DNA of 20,043 bases from an uncultured Bacteroidales bacterium (GTDB lineage: Bacteria > Bacteroidota > Bacteroidia > Bacteroidales > UBA932): positions 1-20,043 of the forward strand of contig CAMFSN010000018.1 in NCBI GenBank assembly GCA_945983015.1. Reading direction: 5' to 3'. A program made the position numbers and the translations under genes. Every line of letters starts with the position of its first letter. The stretch's first letter is position 1. This document shows positions 8,383 to 16,873 of this stretch, in pieces. The notes beneath the pieces are model-generated. The model had not been told where the DNA came from and ran no database searches. It was given only the letters and a program-made list of their open reading frames with translations.

Positions 8383-9156
8383 TTAATAGAGTATAATTTC
8401 TGATTTCACAGGGAAATGATCCGAGAGCTTTACCTCGGTGCAGACACTAGTGGAAAGCAGTTCCACCCCAGCGGCAGGCTTAGACCAGATGTAATCGATC
8501 TTAGTCTGAGGCTTCATAGTGCTGAAGGTCAGGTCCGTATCCGTCAAATTCTTCCAATCTCTAGCCAAAGCCTTCATCTCCTCGGAGTCCGGCTCGGCAT
8601 TCATATCACCGCAGAGAAGAATCTGATTCTTCACCCCCTTAAGGTATTTGTTTATAAATCGAATCTGCTCCTGACGCATCTGAGAAGTCTTAACCTCCAG
8701 ATGAGTACAGACAAAAGTAATTAGCTTCCCCGAAGGCAGTTCGACATCTGCTATAAGCATACTTCTCTGCTCGGTCTTTCCGTCATTTGGCAGCAACACC
8801 CTTTCACTTCGAAGAATAGGATACTTGCTCAATATGCCTATGCCATAATAGCCTCCTGCGTAATTTATGGACTTTCCGTAGAGCCCGAACATTCCGCTCC
8901 AGTATGCCAATTCATTTATGAACTTCACCCCATTCTGGTGAGGCGCTCTGCTTCTATGGGTAGCCCAGTCGCACTCCTGAAGAGCCACAATGTCCGGAGC
9001 CTCGGAAGCTATGTACTCGCCTATCTGCTGCATAGTGGCAAGTTCTCCAAAACGCAGATTGTAAGTCATAATCTTTAAAGTATCCCGCCCCGCTTCCGCA
9101 TTAGCGGCAAAAAAGCTGAAGCAAAGGGTTAAAACACTGATTATAAATTTTTTCAT
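8383..9156 (-). CDS. Secreted endonuclease/exonuclease/phosphatase (EEP) family hydrolase, copy 1
   Basis: A 257-residue metal-dependent hydrolase of the EEP fold, exported by a type I signal peptide (MKKFIISVLTLCFSFFAANA). The start at 9156 is preferred to the ATG four codons upstream because that one lies inside the preceding gene. The full catalytic set is present: N33 (MTYNLR), E61 (LQE), H152 (THLEV), D184 and N186 (GDMNAEPD), D221 (KIDYIW) and the D246-H247 pair (SDHFP). EEP enzymes cleave phosphodiester or phosphomonoester bonds in DNA, lipids, inositol phosphates or other substrates. Which one applies here cannot be read from the sequence; the PUL context suggests a phosphate-bearing glycoconjugate. 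It lies 2 nt after the EEP-like lipoprotein. Confidence 0.85.
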   Translation of the reverse strand: MKKFIISVLTLCFSFFAANAEAGRDTLKIMTYNLRFGELATMQQIGEYIASEAPDIVALQECDWATHRSRAPHQNGVKFINELAYWSGMFGLYGKSINYAGGYYGIGILSKYPILRSERVLLPNDGKTEQRSMLIADVELPSGKLITFVCTHLEVKTSQMRQEQIRFINKYLKGVKNQILLCGDMNAEPDSEEMKALARDWKNLTDTDLTFSTMKPQTKIDYIWSKPAAGVELLSTSVCTEVKLSDHFPVKSEIILY

Positions 9157-9158
9157 TT

Positions 9159-9950
9159 TTACATCCATTTTTCTATATAGATTCTATAATACGGAAGATT
9201 CACTTTCTTCCCGCTTTCGATATTCCGACATACATAAGAGGCCGGCAGCACCACGATAAGGTCCTTTACTGTCTGGCTGCTGCCAAGCCTATGCACTCTC
9301 AGGGACATACTTTCGAAATACTCCTGAACTGCCCCGGCACTCTCAGCAGGCACAGTTCCCACTATCATCATATCCGAGAGCAGGCGGACTTTCTTCTCGA
9401 GAAAAATCCTTTCTGCCGCCTTCTCGTCAGGTATATAGGAAGTGGCAACGCAGAGTTTATCCGTAAGGGTGATCGGAAGTTGTATGGTGCAGCCCGAAAG
9501 GTAAGTCCCCTCCTTTGCGATTCCGTCGTAATCAGATATGGGATAACGGGTTACCATAGCGGTCCCAGGGATGGTTTCAGCTTTTGCGGCAGCGCTTTGG
9601 GCAAAGTAAGGGAAGGCTGAAACCTGATAGGCTATTTTAGTGGCGGCCTGCTCTTCTGAAATCTGATAGTCAGCCCTGTCGAACATATAGACAATGGAGC
9701 GCTTACCACTCTGGGCCTTGATATAATCGGCGGCCACACCTGCATCTCTGGAGATAAAGAAATTTCCTTCATCCTCCAAAGTAGAGAAGAAGTCAATGAT
9801 AAAGACATTGGCCTCCTTTGTCTGCTCAGGAGGAGTAGGATACTCCGGCTGAGGATCCGGCTTGTTAGAATCCGCAGGCTTGTCCGAAGGCGAACAGGAA
9901 GCCAGGCAGAGCAGAATGCTGAGATGTATGAAATACTTATAAGGAGTCAT
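9159..9950 (-). CDS. Lipoprotein with degenerate EEP-like fold, probable pseudoenzyme
   Basis: A 263-residue lipoprotein (MTPYKYFIHLSILLCLASC, lipid cysteine 19) with a Pro-rich linker to about residue 45. It has no match I know by name, but it tracks the flanking EEP enzymes: GTAMVTRYPIS (129-139) corresponds to GTAILSKYPFF, LCVATSYIPDEKAAE to VRVATTHLSLETADL, and MMIVGTVPAES to TLLIGDFNATP. At each aligned site the catalytic residue is gone (metal-site Asn to Asp/Phe, Glu to Arg or Asp, His to Tyr, GDxN to GTVP, no terminal SDH). It is therefore probably a non-catalytic binding protein derived from an EEP enzyme. Start 9950 is chosen because it follows the upstream stop by 1 nt (TGATATG). 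The homology is my by-eye alignment and is inference. Confidence 0.6.
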   Translation of the reverse strand: MTPYKYFIHLSILLCLASCSPSDKPADSNKPDPQPEYPTPPEQTKEANVFIIDFFSTLEDEGNFFISRDAGVAADYIKAQSGKRSIVYMFDRADYQISEEQAATKIAYQVSAFPYFAQSAAAKAETIPGTAMVTRYPISDYDGIAKEGTYLSGCTIQLPITLTDKLCVATSYIPDEKAAERIFLEKKVRLLSDMMIVGTVPAESAGAVQEYFESMSLRVHRLGSSQTVKDLIVVLPASYVCRNIESGKKVNLPYYRIYIEKWM

Positions 9951-9951
9951 A

Positions 9952-10737
9952 TCAATTGGCATTAAATACTAGGTCGGCGAGAACGAAACAATGGTCGGAG
10001 AGCTCCGGATATGGGAGAATCTCGTATCTGGTCCAGCTCCACTGCTTAGGGAAACCCATCACATAGTCCAACTGACGATTCGGTCCGCTGGAGGGGATGG
10101 TGTTTCCGCTGCCCGGGGCGATTTCCTGCCACTTTATCTTCGCATACTTGATGGGATCGCTGTCAGGAGTGGCGTTGAAGTCCCCTATCAGAAGGGTAGG
10201 GGTGGTGGTATCCTCAGCGAAAATGGCGGAGTTGACGGAAGCTATGTGCTTGGTGGTCAGATCAGCAGTCTCCAAAGAGAGATGAGTGGTAGCCACCCTG
10301 ACTATAGCCCCTGAAGGCAGTTCCACATATACCCAGCCGGAAGCCCTGTCCTCGCGGGTGCCAGAAGCGCTGAAAATCGTCTTCTGAGCCTTGAAGAAAG
10401 GGTATTTGCTCAGTATGGCAGTACCGAAACCACCTCCCTGATAAGTGAAGGATTTACAGTAGTATGGGAACATACCGCTTTTTATGGCCACTTCGTTGAG
10501 CCAATCCCTTCCTCCGTTTCGGATAGTCTTATAATCCACCTCCTGCAGGCAGACAAAGTCAGGATCATAGTCCTTTATTATCTGAGCGTAAGGTTCAGAC
10601 TCATTATCGGCATAAGAGGCTCCCTCCTTGATGTTCATAGACATAACTCTGATGGAGATATCCTGTGCGCCCATCTTCAGAAGAGGTGCAATACAGAAAA
10701 GGGCTGCGAGCCAAAGCTTTTTTCCAATTGTTCTCAT
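9952..10737 (-). CDS. Secreted endonuclease/exonuclease/phosphatase (EEP) family hydrolase, copy 2
   Basis: A 261-residue exported EEP-family hydrolase. The signal peptide is MRTIGKKLWLAALFCIAPLLKMGAQ; the start at 10737 follows the susD stop by 1 nt and is preferred to an ATG ten codons upstream inside susD. Catalytic residues are all present: N35 (MSMNIKEG), E66 (LQEVD), H152 (TTHLS), D186 and N188 (GDFNATPDS), D224 (QLDYV) and D248-H249 (LSDHC). It shares blocks with copy 1 (SGMF, GILSKYP/AILSKYP, VELPSG), so the two are paralogues, but they are diverged. It is the first gene after susD, the place usually held by a surface glycan-binding protein or an enzyme acting early. It probably cleaves a phosphodiester in the imported or surface-bound ligand; the substrate is unknown. 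Confidence 0.85.
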   Translation of the reverse strand: MRTIGKKLWLAALFCIAPLLKMGAQDISIRVMSMNIKEGASYADNESEPYAQIIKDYDPDFVCLQEVDYKTIRNGGRDWLNEVAIKSGMFPYYCKSFTYQGGGFGTAILSKYPFFKAQKTIFSASGTREDRASGWVYVELPSGAIVRVATTHLSLETADLTTKHIASVNSAIFAEDTTTPTLLIGDFNATPDSDPIKYAKIKWQEIAPGSGNTIPSSGPNRQLDYVMGFPKQWSWTRYEILPYPELSDHCFVLADLVFNAN

Positions 10738-10738
10738 A

Positions 10739-12436
10739 TCAATTCCATCCAGGGTTTTGAGGCGCAAGATTAGGATTCAACTGCATCTGCTTGAAAGGCA
10801 CTGGGAAAAGGTAATGCTTTTCCGGATTGAACTGGCGACCCTCTTCTATAAGAAGGTACTGCTGTCCATTTTTCGTTTTCCAGGAAAAAGTATTATCGTT
10901 TAAATTCACGGAAAGACGGCTTTGGTCAAGCCAGCGTTTATTTACACCCAGAAGATCTTCTGCCAGCAGTTCGCCCTCTTTCCAACGGATGATATCAAAG
11001 AAACGGTGTCCTTCAAAGAAGAGTTCCACTCTGCGTTCACGACGGATTTCAGTCTTAATGTCGGAACCGGCAGGAAGATTGCTCAATTCCAGATGTACCA
11101 TACCCACACGGTCGCGGAGTTTGTTGATACTAATGTCCAAATCCTCCTGAGTGAGTTGGCCCAAAGCCTCTTTGGCCTCTGCATAGTTTAGCAGCACTTC
11201 GGCATAACGCAGCATCACAATATCATTGTCATCGTGGCCCACAAACTGAACAGTGGAAGGCTCAACATACTTTCTCATATAATATCCTGAATAGGTCATA
11301 CAACCCTTCTTGTCATTGACGAACTTCGGATAAGAGAATACGGAGTTGTCATCATTGAGAATATCTCCATCTTCCTCTCCTTCCCAAGGAGTTCCCGGAG
11401 GCAGGATGGACTGGCACATACGGGGATCTCTGTTCTGAAAGACTTCCTCGTAGGTATTCACAGTGGAAGGGTCCCAGATCTTCCCATCGGCAGTAAGATA
11501 AGCCTCTATCATAGAGTTCGTAGGGACAAATCTGGCGTAGTCGTTAGGCACCCAGCACTCTCTGGAAAGATTATGACTGGTACGGGCAGTTTCTCCCAAC
11601 TCGTAATTATAGATATAAGATAGCAGGATTTCATTATTGGCGGCATTGCGGGAGGCTCGTGCCGTATAATTGAACATATCCATATAGTCAGACTCAGGAT
11701 GACCGGTGGAATAAACTCCATAATATGGATTGGCCATAGCCCTCTCGCAGGCGCTAATCGCCTCTTCGTACATCTCGTTATAGAGATATATTCTGGAAAG
11801 CAGGGCGAGAGCCGCGCACTGGGAAACCCTTCCGAATTCTTTAGATGCTGCTTCAACATAAAGAGGCAAATTCTCGTAATGCTCCTCGAGATCTTTGGTA
11901 ATATTCTCCACAATCTTCTTTTTCGGATCTCTTTCCCTGTACACATCCGGCGATTCCACACTGAGTTCATCGGTGATAAACGGAACATCTCCGAAATAAG
12001 TAGTAAGAACCCAATAGTTGAAGGCGCGGTAAAAATAGGCCTCTGCCGCATATCGTTCCCTAATCTCCTCACTGACCTTCTCCGCCCTATGATAATTATT
12101 CAGAAAATAATTGATTCTGCCCAAATTATTGTAAGCATTCACCCAGATGGAGTTGATCTGAGATGTCTCGGTAGTATAATTACCTCCGCCTATAGTTCTG
12201 AAAGCAGTGGTAACTGCCCAAGGAGCACTGTCTCCCATTATTTCAGTAATGTTCATCCAATACTTACCCTGAAGCGAAGCAGTGAAGCAATTGGCCACAC
12301 TCCTTACATGTTCTTCGGTCTGCCAGAAACTGGCATCGGTCATCTCATCCCTTGGAGGACACTCCAGGAAGTCGTCGTTACAGGAAGAAAGTCCCAGTAT
12401 GAGGGAGCTTACCAATATGATATATATCTTTTTCAT
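10739..12436 (-). CDS. RagB/SusD-family outer-membrane glycan-binding lipoprotein
   Basis: A 565-residue SusD/RagB lipoprotein, surface-exposed partner that caps the SusC channel and binds the oligosaccharide. The leader MKKIYIILVSSLILGLSSC gives lipid cysteine 19, followed by NDDFLE, typical of the family. Other marks are the helical TPR-like region with YYRAFNY-type sequence (EAYFYRAFNYWVL, about 132-145) and the C-terminal signature INKLRDRVGM ... ETEIRRERRVELFFEGHRFFDIIRW written here as two blocks around residues 450-500. It starts 1 nt after the susC stop and ends 1 nt before EEP copy 2. Family assignment is secure; the glycan is not predictable from sequence. Confidence 0.96.
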   Translation of the reverse strand: MKKIYIILVSSLILGLSSCNDDFLECPPRDEMTDASFWQTEEHVRSVANCFTASLQGKYWMNITEIMGDSAPWAVTTAFRTIGGGNYTTETSQINSIWVNAYNNLGRINYFLNNYHRAEKVSEEIRERYAAEAYFYRAFNYWVLTTYFGDVPFITDELSVESPDVYRERDPKKKIVENITKDLEEHYENLPLYVEAASKEFGRVSQCAALALLSRIYLYNEMYEEAISACERAMANPYYGVYSTGHPESDYMDMFNYTARASRNAANNEILLSYIYNYELGETARTSHNLSRECWVPNDYARFVPTNSMIEAYLTADGKIWDPSTVNTYEEVFQNRDPRMCQSILPPGTPWEGEEDGDILNDDNSVFSYPKFVNDKKGCMTYSGYYMRKYVEPSTVQFVGHDDNDIVMLRYAEVLLNYAEAKEALGQLTQEDLDISINKLRDRVGMVHLELSNLPAGSDIKTEIRRERRVELFFEGHRFFDIIRWKEGELLAEDLLGVNKRWLDQSRLSVNLNDNTFSWKTKNGQQYLLIEEGRQFNPEKHYLFPVPFKQMQLNPNLAPQNPGWN

Positions 12437-12437
12437 A

Positions 12438-15400
12438 CTACTTGAAAGTTAAATTCAATCCTACTACGAAAGTCTTGACCTGAGGATAATAGCCTCCGGA
12501 AGAAACCGGTGTCTCAGGGTCATAGGCATAGAAAAACTTACTGAAAGTAAGGAGGTTATCTGCAGAAAGATAGATTCTGCACTTATCTACCCTGGCATTT
12601 CTGAGCAAATTTTCAGGGAAGGTATAACCGATCTGGACATTTTTCAGTCGCAGATATGAAGCATCCTCCATCCAATAAGTAGAGAAGGTTTCCTGATTGA
12701 ACTTAGTATTATAGGTAAGACGAGGGTAAGAAGCATTAGGATTAGGGTTGCTTACTACATTGTACCTGTCCAGATGTACCTTCTGAGGATAAGCAGCCAT
12801 ATCCTGAAGGGCGTGTCTGGCAGTACCCATCAGATAGCCGTCGCACTTGCCTACTCCTTGAATTACGAAACTGAAATCAATACCCTTCCAGCCGAAATCC
12901 CCTCTCATACTGTAAGTGTATCTAGGGATATTGCTTCCGAGCACTTTCTTGTCATATTCCGGAGTAATTCGACCGTCCGGAACACCGTCAGGTCCGCTGA
13001 TATCCTTGTACTTGATATCTCCCGGCTGATAGTCATTACCCAGGATTACAGGGATGTTTGGCAGACTGTAAATATTGTTCTCAGTATCGGATATCTTAAA
13101 ATCTTCCGGAGTCATAAGGCCGTCTGCCACATAGCCATAGAAAGCGTCTATAGGATAGCCCACCATTCTGACCTGATATCCGCTGAGGTCCGGAGCATTG
13201 CCTGCCAGATCGACTATCTTGTTCTTCACATCAGAAAGATTGAATCCGAAACTGTAATAGAAATCTCCCTTTTGTTCTCTCCAGGCGAAATCCATCTCCC
13301 AACCCTTATTGTTTACCTTTCCTGCATTCTGCTCTGAAGGTTTGGCTCCAATCTGAGCAGGATAATTCAATCTCAGCAAGATGCCTTCGGTATTCTTATC
13401 ATACCAGTCGAAACTGAAAGTCAACCTGTTATCCAGCATAGAGAGGTCGAATCCCAGGTCGAGCATCTTAATCTTTTCCCAGGAGAGATCCGGATTGGCC
13501 AGGACACTCTGGGCATAGCCCATAGTCGCATCAGTTCCTATCAAAGACAAAACCCTGTCATCTGAATTACCCACTCCAAAGGTCTTCAGCACTGCCAGAT
13601 AAGGATACTCGGAAGAACCCACATACTGATTTCCGAGCATACCCCAGGAAGCCCTTAGCTTAAGATTATCCACATAAGGCTTGGCAAAGGCCATCCAGCT
13701 CTCTTCAGATAATCTCCAACCACCTGACACTGAAGGGAAAAGACCACCTCTGTTAGCTTTGTAGAAACGAGATGAAAGATCATATCTGAGATTGAACTCC
13801 AGCAGGTATCTCTCATCATAATTGTAACTCAACCTTCCGAATCCGGACCTGAGAGCCCATCTGGAAGAGCTGGCGTCATTACTCATAGTAGAGGCGTCTC
13901 CCAGAACCAGAGAAGGGTCTTTCTCTGTGGAGAGATTTGTACGGGAGGCGTTGAAAGAAGTCCCGTAATACCACTCCTGAGACATACCTGCGACTCCGCT
14001 GAAATTGTGCTTGCCGAGACTAAAATCGAAATTGGTCTGCAGGATAAGGGTCTGCTGAGTGTTTCTGACATCTATATCCTTTAATGAATTTGGATCCTGA
14101 TACTTGTTTACTGCCCCACTTTCAGGATTGGTGAAAGTGATGGTCTTTTTCAGTATTTCCCTCAGCCCATTGTAAGAAGTGAGATTATATGTGGCAGACA
14201 GGTCCCAAGACTTATGTATCTTCATCTTCAGAACTTCCATCAAGGAGAACTCATCCGAAGAATTGGTGGAATAACCACCGTCGTAGAGAACTGCCACAGG
14301 ATTGGTATTTCCTCCGCCGTAAGCCCAGCTTCCATCTGTATATTTCACAGGAGCATTAGGAGCAATTCGCATAGCGGTATAGATGGCACCTCCACCATTG
14401 GTAAGAGAATTGACAGGCGAGGTCACCTTTCTGGAAGTATAACTGATATTGGAGGACAGAGTCAGGATATCTATCAGTTTGGTATCCATCTTATACCTTA
14501 TGTTATGTCTCTGCTCTCCAGTGGAAGAACCTACGGTAAGACCTTCCTGGTCGAAATAGCGGTAGGAAAGCATATAAGAACCACCGCCTGAGGCTCCGCT
14601 CAGAGTAAAATTGTAATTCTGCTGAGGGGCATAATCGTTCAGAACCTGAGATATCCAGTCGGTATCTGCGAAGTAATTCGGATCAGAATTGGTCCGGACT
14701 TTCTCGAAAATCTCTTCGGTCCAGGCAGCTGGAGTGCCGACATTCTGGCGAGCCTCATTGTCCAGAGTCATAAACTCTATGGCGTCGCACATCTGAGGAA
14801 GTCGAGTAGGGGTCTGCAATCCGACATAAGCCCCGAAAGTTACCTTAGAGTTGGACTCAGTGAGCTTACCCAGCTTTTTTGTCGTGATAAGCAGGACTCC
14901 GTTCGCGGCTCTGGAACCGTAAATGGAAGCAGAAGCGGCATCCTTGAGCACTGACACACTTTCGATATCTTCAGGATTGATGGTGGCGATGTCCCCTTCC
15001 ACACCGTCGATAAGGATGAGAGGATTGGCATTTCCAATGGTGCCGACTCCGCGCACGCGGATGGTAGAGTTCGACTCACCGGGCTGGCCGCTAGGGTTGA
15101 CCACCGTAACTCCCGGAAGCAGACCCTGAAGACCGGTAGCGACACTGGCGATCGGTCTGGTAGAAATGTCTTCACTGCCCACCATAGAAACGGAGCCGGT
15201 CAAGTTCACTTTCTTCTGTGTACCGTAACCCACTACGACCACTTCGTCCAGAAACTCAGCGTCCTCCTTGAGGATGAGATTAAACTGTCTGCGGGAGCCG
15301 ACTTTCTCTTTCAGACTTTGAAAGCCCATACACATAAACTCCAGGACGCAATCCTCAGATGGAACTTCCATACTGAAATAACCATCTTCATCAGTGACAG

Positions 15401-15818
15401 TTCCAACCGAAGTGCCTTCAATGACCACTCCGACACTTGGAATCGGAATATTCGACGAATCGACCACCCTTCCTTCAATCCAGATAAGATTAAATTTGTC
15501 GGACTTGCTCTTCTCCTTAGTCTTTACCGTCAGGACTATCTGCTTGTCCTCCTTGATTTCGTATTCGATGCCAAGTCCCATTACGAGATTGTCCATCACC
15601 TTTTCGATACTTGCATTCTCCACTTCCAAACTCACTACGACATCCAGATTCGGAAGCAGACTGCTATAGAAAAAGCTATAGCCACTCTGCTTTTCCACCT
15701 CTGCCAATGCCTGTCTGAGAGGAAGCCCATCAATGCTGACACTCACCTGAGCTGCTGAATTTATAGAAGAAAGTCCCAACAGCAAACTCAGAACCAAATA
15801 GAATAGTTTATGCCTCAT
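12438..15818 (-). CDS. SusC/RagA-family TonB-dependent transporter with STN signalling domain
   Basis: A 1126-residue outer-membrane TonB-dependent importer. After the signal peptide (MRHKLFYLVLSLLLGLSSINSAAQ) come an STN (secretin/TonB short N-terminal) domain at about 24-100, a carboxypeptidase-regulatory-like domain at about 112-188, the plug at about 192-315 (VVVGYGTQKK, LILIDGVEGD, DAASASIYGSRAANGVLLIT) and the 22-strand barrel to the C-terminus, ending FVVGLNLTFK. The STN domain marks it as a transducer: ligand import signals to the FecR protein encoded directly upstream, which controls the ECF sigma factor. The gap to fecR is only 15 nt, leaving no room for the separate susC promoter often seen in such systems. 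Confidence 0.97.
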   Translation of the reverse strand: MRHKLFYLVLSLLLGLSSINSAAQVSVSIDGLPLRQALAEVEKQSGYSFFYSSLLPNLDVVVSLEVENASIEKVMDNLVMGLGIEYEIKEDKQIVLTVKTKEKSKSDKFNLIWIEGRVVDSSNIPIPSVGVVIEGTSVGTVTDEDGYFSMEVPSEDCVLEFMCMGFQSLKEKVGSRRQFNLILKEDAEFLDEVVVVGYGTQKKVNLTGSVSMVGSEDISTRPIASVATGLQGLLPGVTVVNPSGQPGESNSTIRVRGVGTIGNANPLILIDGVEGDIATINPEDIESVSVLKDAASASIYGSRAANGVLLITTKKLGKLTESNSKVTFGAYVGLQTPTRLPQMCDAIEFMTLDNEARQNVGTPAAWTEEIFEKVRTNSDPNYFADTDWISQVLNDYAPQQNYNFTLSGASGGGSYMLSYRYFDQEGLTVGSSTGEQRHNIRYKMDTKLIDILTLSSNISYTSRKVTSPVNSLTNGGGAIYTAMRIAPNAPVKYTDGSWAYGGGNTNPVAVLYDGGYSTNSSDEFSLMEVLKMKIHKSWDLSATYNLTSYNGLREILKKTITFTNPESGAVNKYQDPNSLKDIDVRNTQQTLILQTNFDFSLGKHNFSGVAGMSQEWYYGTSFNASRTNLSTEKDPSLVLGDASTMSNDASSSRWALRSGFGRLSYNYDERYLLEFNLRYDLSSRFYKANRGGLFPSVSGGWRLSEESWMAFAKPYVDNLKLRASWGMLGNQYVGSSEYPYLAVLKTFGVGNSDDRVLSLIGTDATMGYAQSVLANPDLSWEKIKMLDLGFDLSMLDNRLTFSFDWYDKNTEGILLRLNYPAQIGAKPSEQNAGKVNNKGWEMDFAWREQKGDFYYSFGFNLSDVKNKIVDLAGNAPDLSGYQVRMVGYPIDAFYGYVADGLMTPEDFKISDTENNIYSLPNIPVILGNDYQPGDIKYKDISGPDGVPDGRITPEYDKKVLGSNIPRYTYSMRGDFGWKGIDFSFVIQGVGKCDGYLMGTARHALQDMAAYPQKVHLDRYNVVSNPNPNASYPRLTYNTKFNQETFSTYWMEDASYLRLKNVQIGYTFPENLLRNARVDKCRIYLSADNLLTFSKFFYAYDPETPVSSGGYYPQVKTFVVGLNLTFK

Positions 15819-15833
15819 ATATTATCATAGAAT

Positions 15834-16826
15834 TTATTCTCTTTCAGAAAAGACGATAACATTTCCTTCCAACACATAGTCCACAGGAGAGGTGTTTGAC
15901 ACCAGTTCCAAAACATTGTTCAAGGAATTGTTTCGGATAAGTCCCGTGTAAGTATAGGCCTTTATGTCCTCACTTTTGAATAAGACATCCACATTATACA
16001 TTCTGGACAGACCCTTGGCGAGTTGTTCCAGTGACTCATCCGACAGAAGAATCTCACTGCTGCGCCACGGCACCAGGTGCTGCAGGTCAGACGCCATAGC
16101 GGTGCTCATCACGCCGCTCCTTCGCTCCAGAACCGCCTCCTGGCCATAGTCCAGATATGCGCTTTGCTCTTTTGAACAGGCCAATACCCTTCCCTCCACC
16201 AGTGTCGCACTGACTGTGCTCTCTTCCAGATAATTCCGGACATTGAACTGTGTTCCCACAGCCGTCACTTCCAATCCGGAAGCCTTTACCACGAAAGGAA
16301 TCTTCTTGTTTTTAGCCACCTCGAAATAGGCTTCGCCTTCTAATATGATATCTCGGTTTTTCTTATTGAAATCAGAAGAATAGCATATCTTACTGGCGGA
16401 ATTAAGCCAGACCTTACTGCCGTCTGGAAGTATAACAGTACTCTTCTGGCCTCTTTCCGCTAACACTTCATACTCGAGGACAGGTCTGGTATCCATAAAA
16501 ATCAAAAGCCCGCTAACTATCAGCACTGCAAGTATAGCGGCAAAAGAATAAGCCCAAGTCCAGGCCGACTTGCCCCTTCGCTGACTTCGCCTCTGCCAGT
16601 CTTCCCCGACAGAAATACGATTCAGCAGATTATCCCTCATCTTCTGTTTCCGGCTATGACTAAGACCGTCAACTTCCGCAGGGGAATCCCACAGGCTCTG
16701 GCAATATCTGTCAAACTCTGCGTCCGGATGTTCTCCCAGAAACGCATCCAGTTGTTTTTTCTCTTCAAATGAAGTCTCTCCGGAAAGATACTTTTCCAGG
16801 AGATCTTTAAAATGGTTATCAGTCAT
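15834..16826 (-). CDS. FecR-family anti-sigma factor
   Basis: A 330-residue inner-membrane regulator. The cytoplasmic N-terminal part (1-85) binds the sigma factor; one transmembrane helix lies at about 89-111 (preceded by basic QRRSQRRGK); the periplasmic FecR domain follows (about 124-220, with GQKSTVILPDGSKVWLNSAS-like sequence and EGEAYFEV). The C-terminal domain (about 258-328, SLEQLAKGLSRMYNVDVLF) resembles DUF4974, a fold related to STN that is expected to contact the STN domain of the transporter. It lies 47 nt after the sigma factor and 15 nt before susC. Normal length, nothing missing. Confidence 0.95.
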   Translation of the reverse strand: MTDNHFKDLLEKYLSGETSFEEKKQLDAFLGEHPDAEFDRYCQSLWDSPAEVDGLSHSRKQKMRDNLLNRISVGEDWQRRSQRRGKSAWTWAYSFAAILAVLIVSGLLIFMDTRPVLEYEVLAERGQKSTVILPDGSKVWLNSASKICYSSDFNKKNRDIILEGEAYFEVAKNKKIPFVVKASGLEVTAVGTQFNVRNYLEESTVSATLVEGRVLACSKEQSAYLDYGQEAVLERRSGVMSTAMASDLQHLVPWRSSEILLSDESLEQLAKGLSRMYNVDVLFKSEDIKAYTYTGLIRNNSLNNVLELVSNTSPVDYVLEGNVIVFSERE

Positions 16827-16873
16827 ATCTGTATAATGTATCCTCAGATATGAAAAAACCTTACAAAGAGAAG

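Noticed and set aside
11699..12445. Open frame of 248 codons on the plus strand opposite susD
   Set aside because: Antisense to a secure SusD gene, with no known domain; it is a coding shadow.
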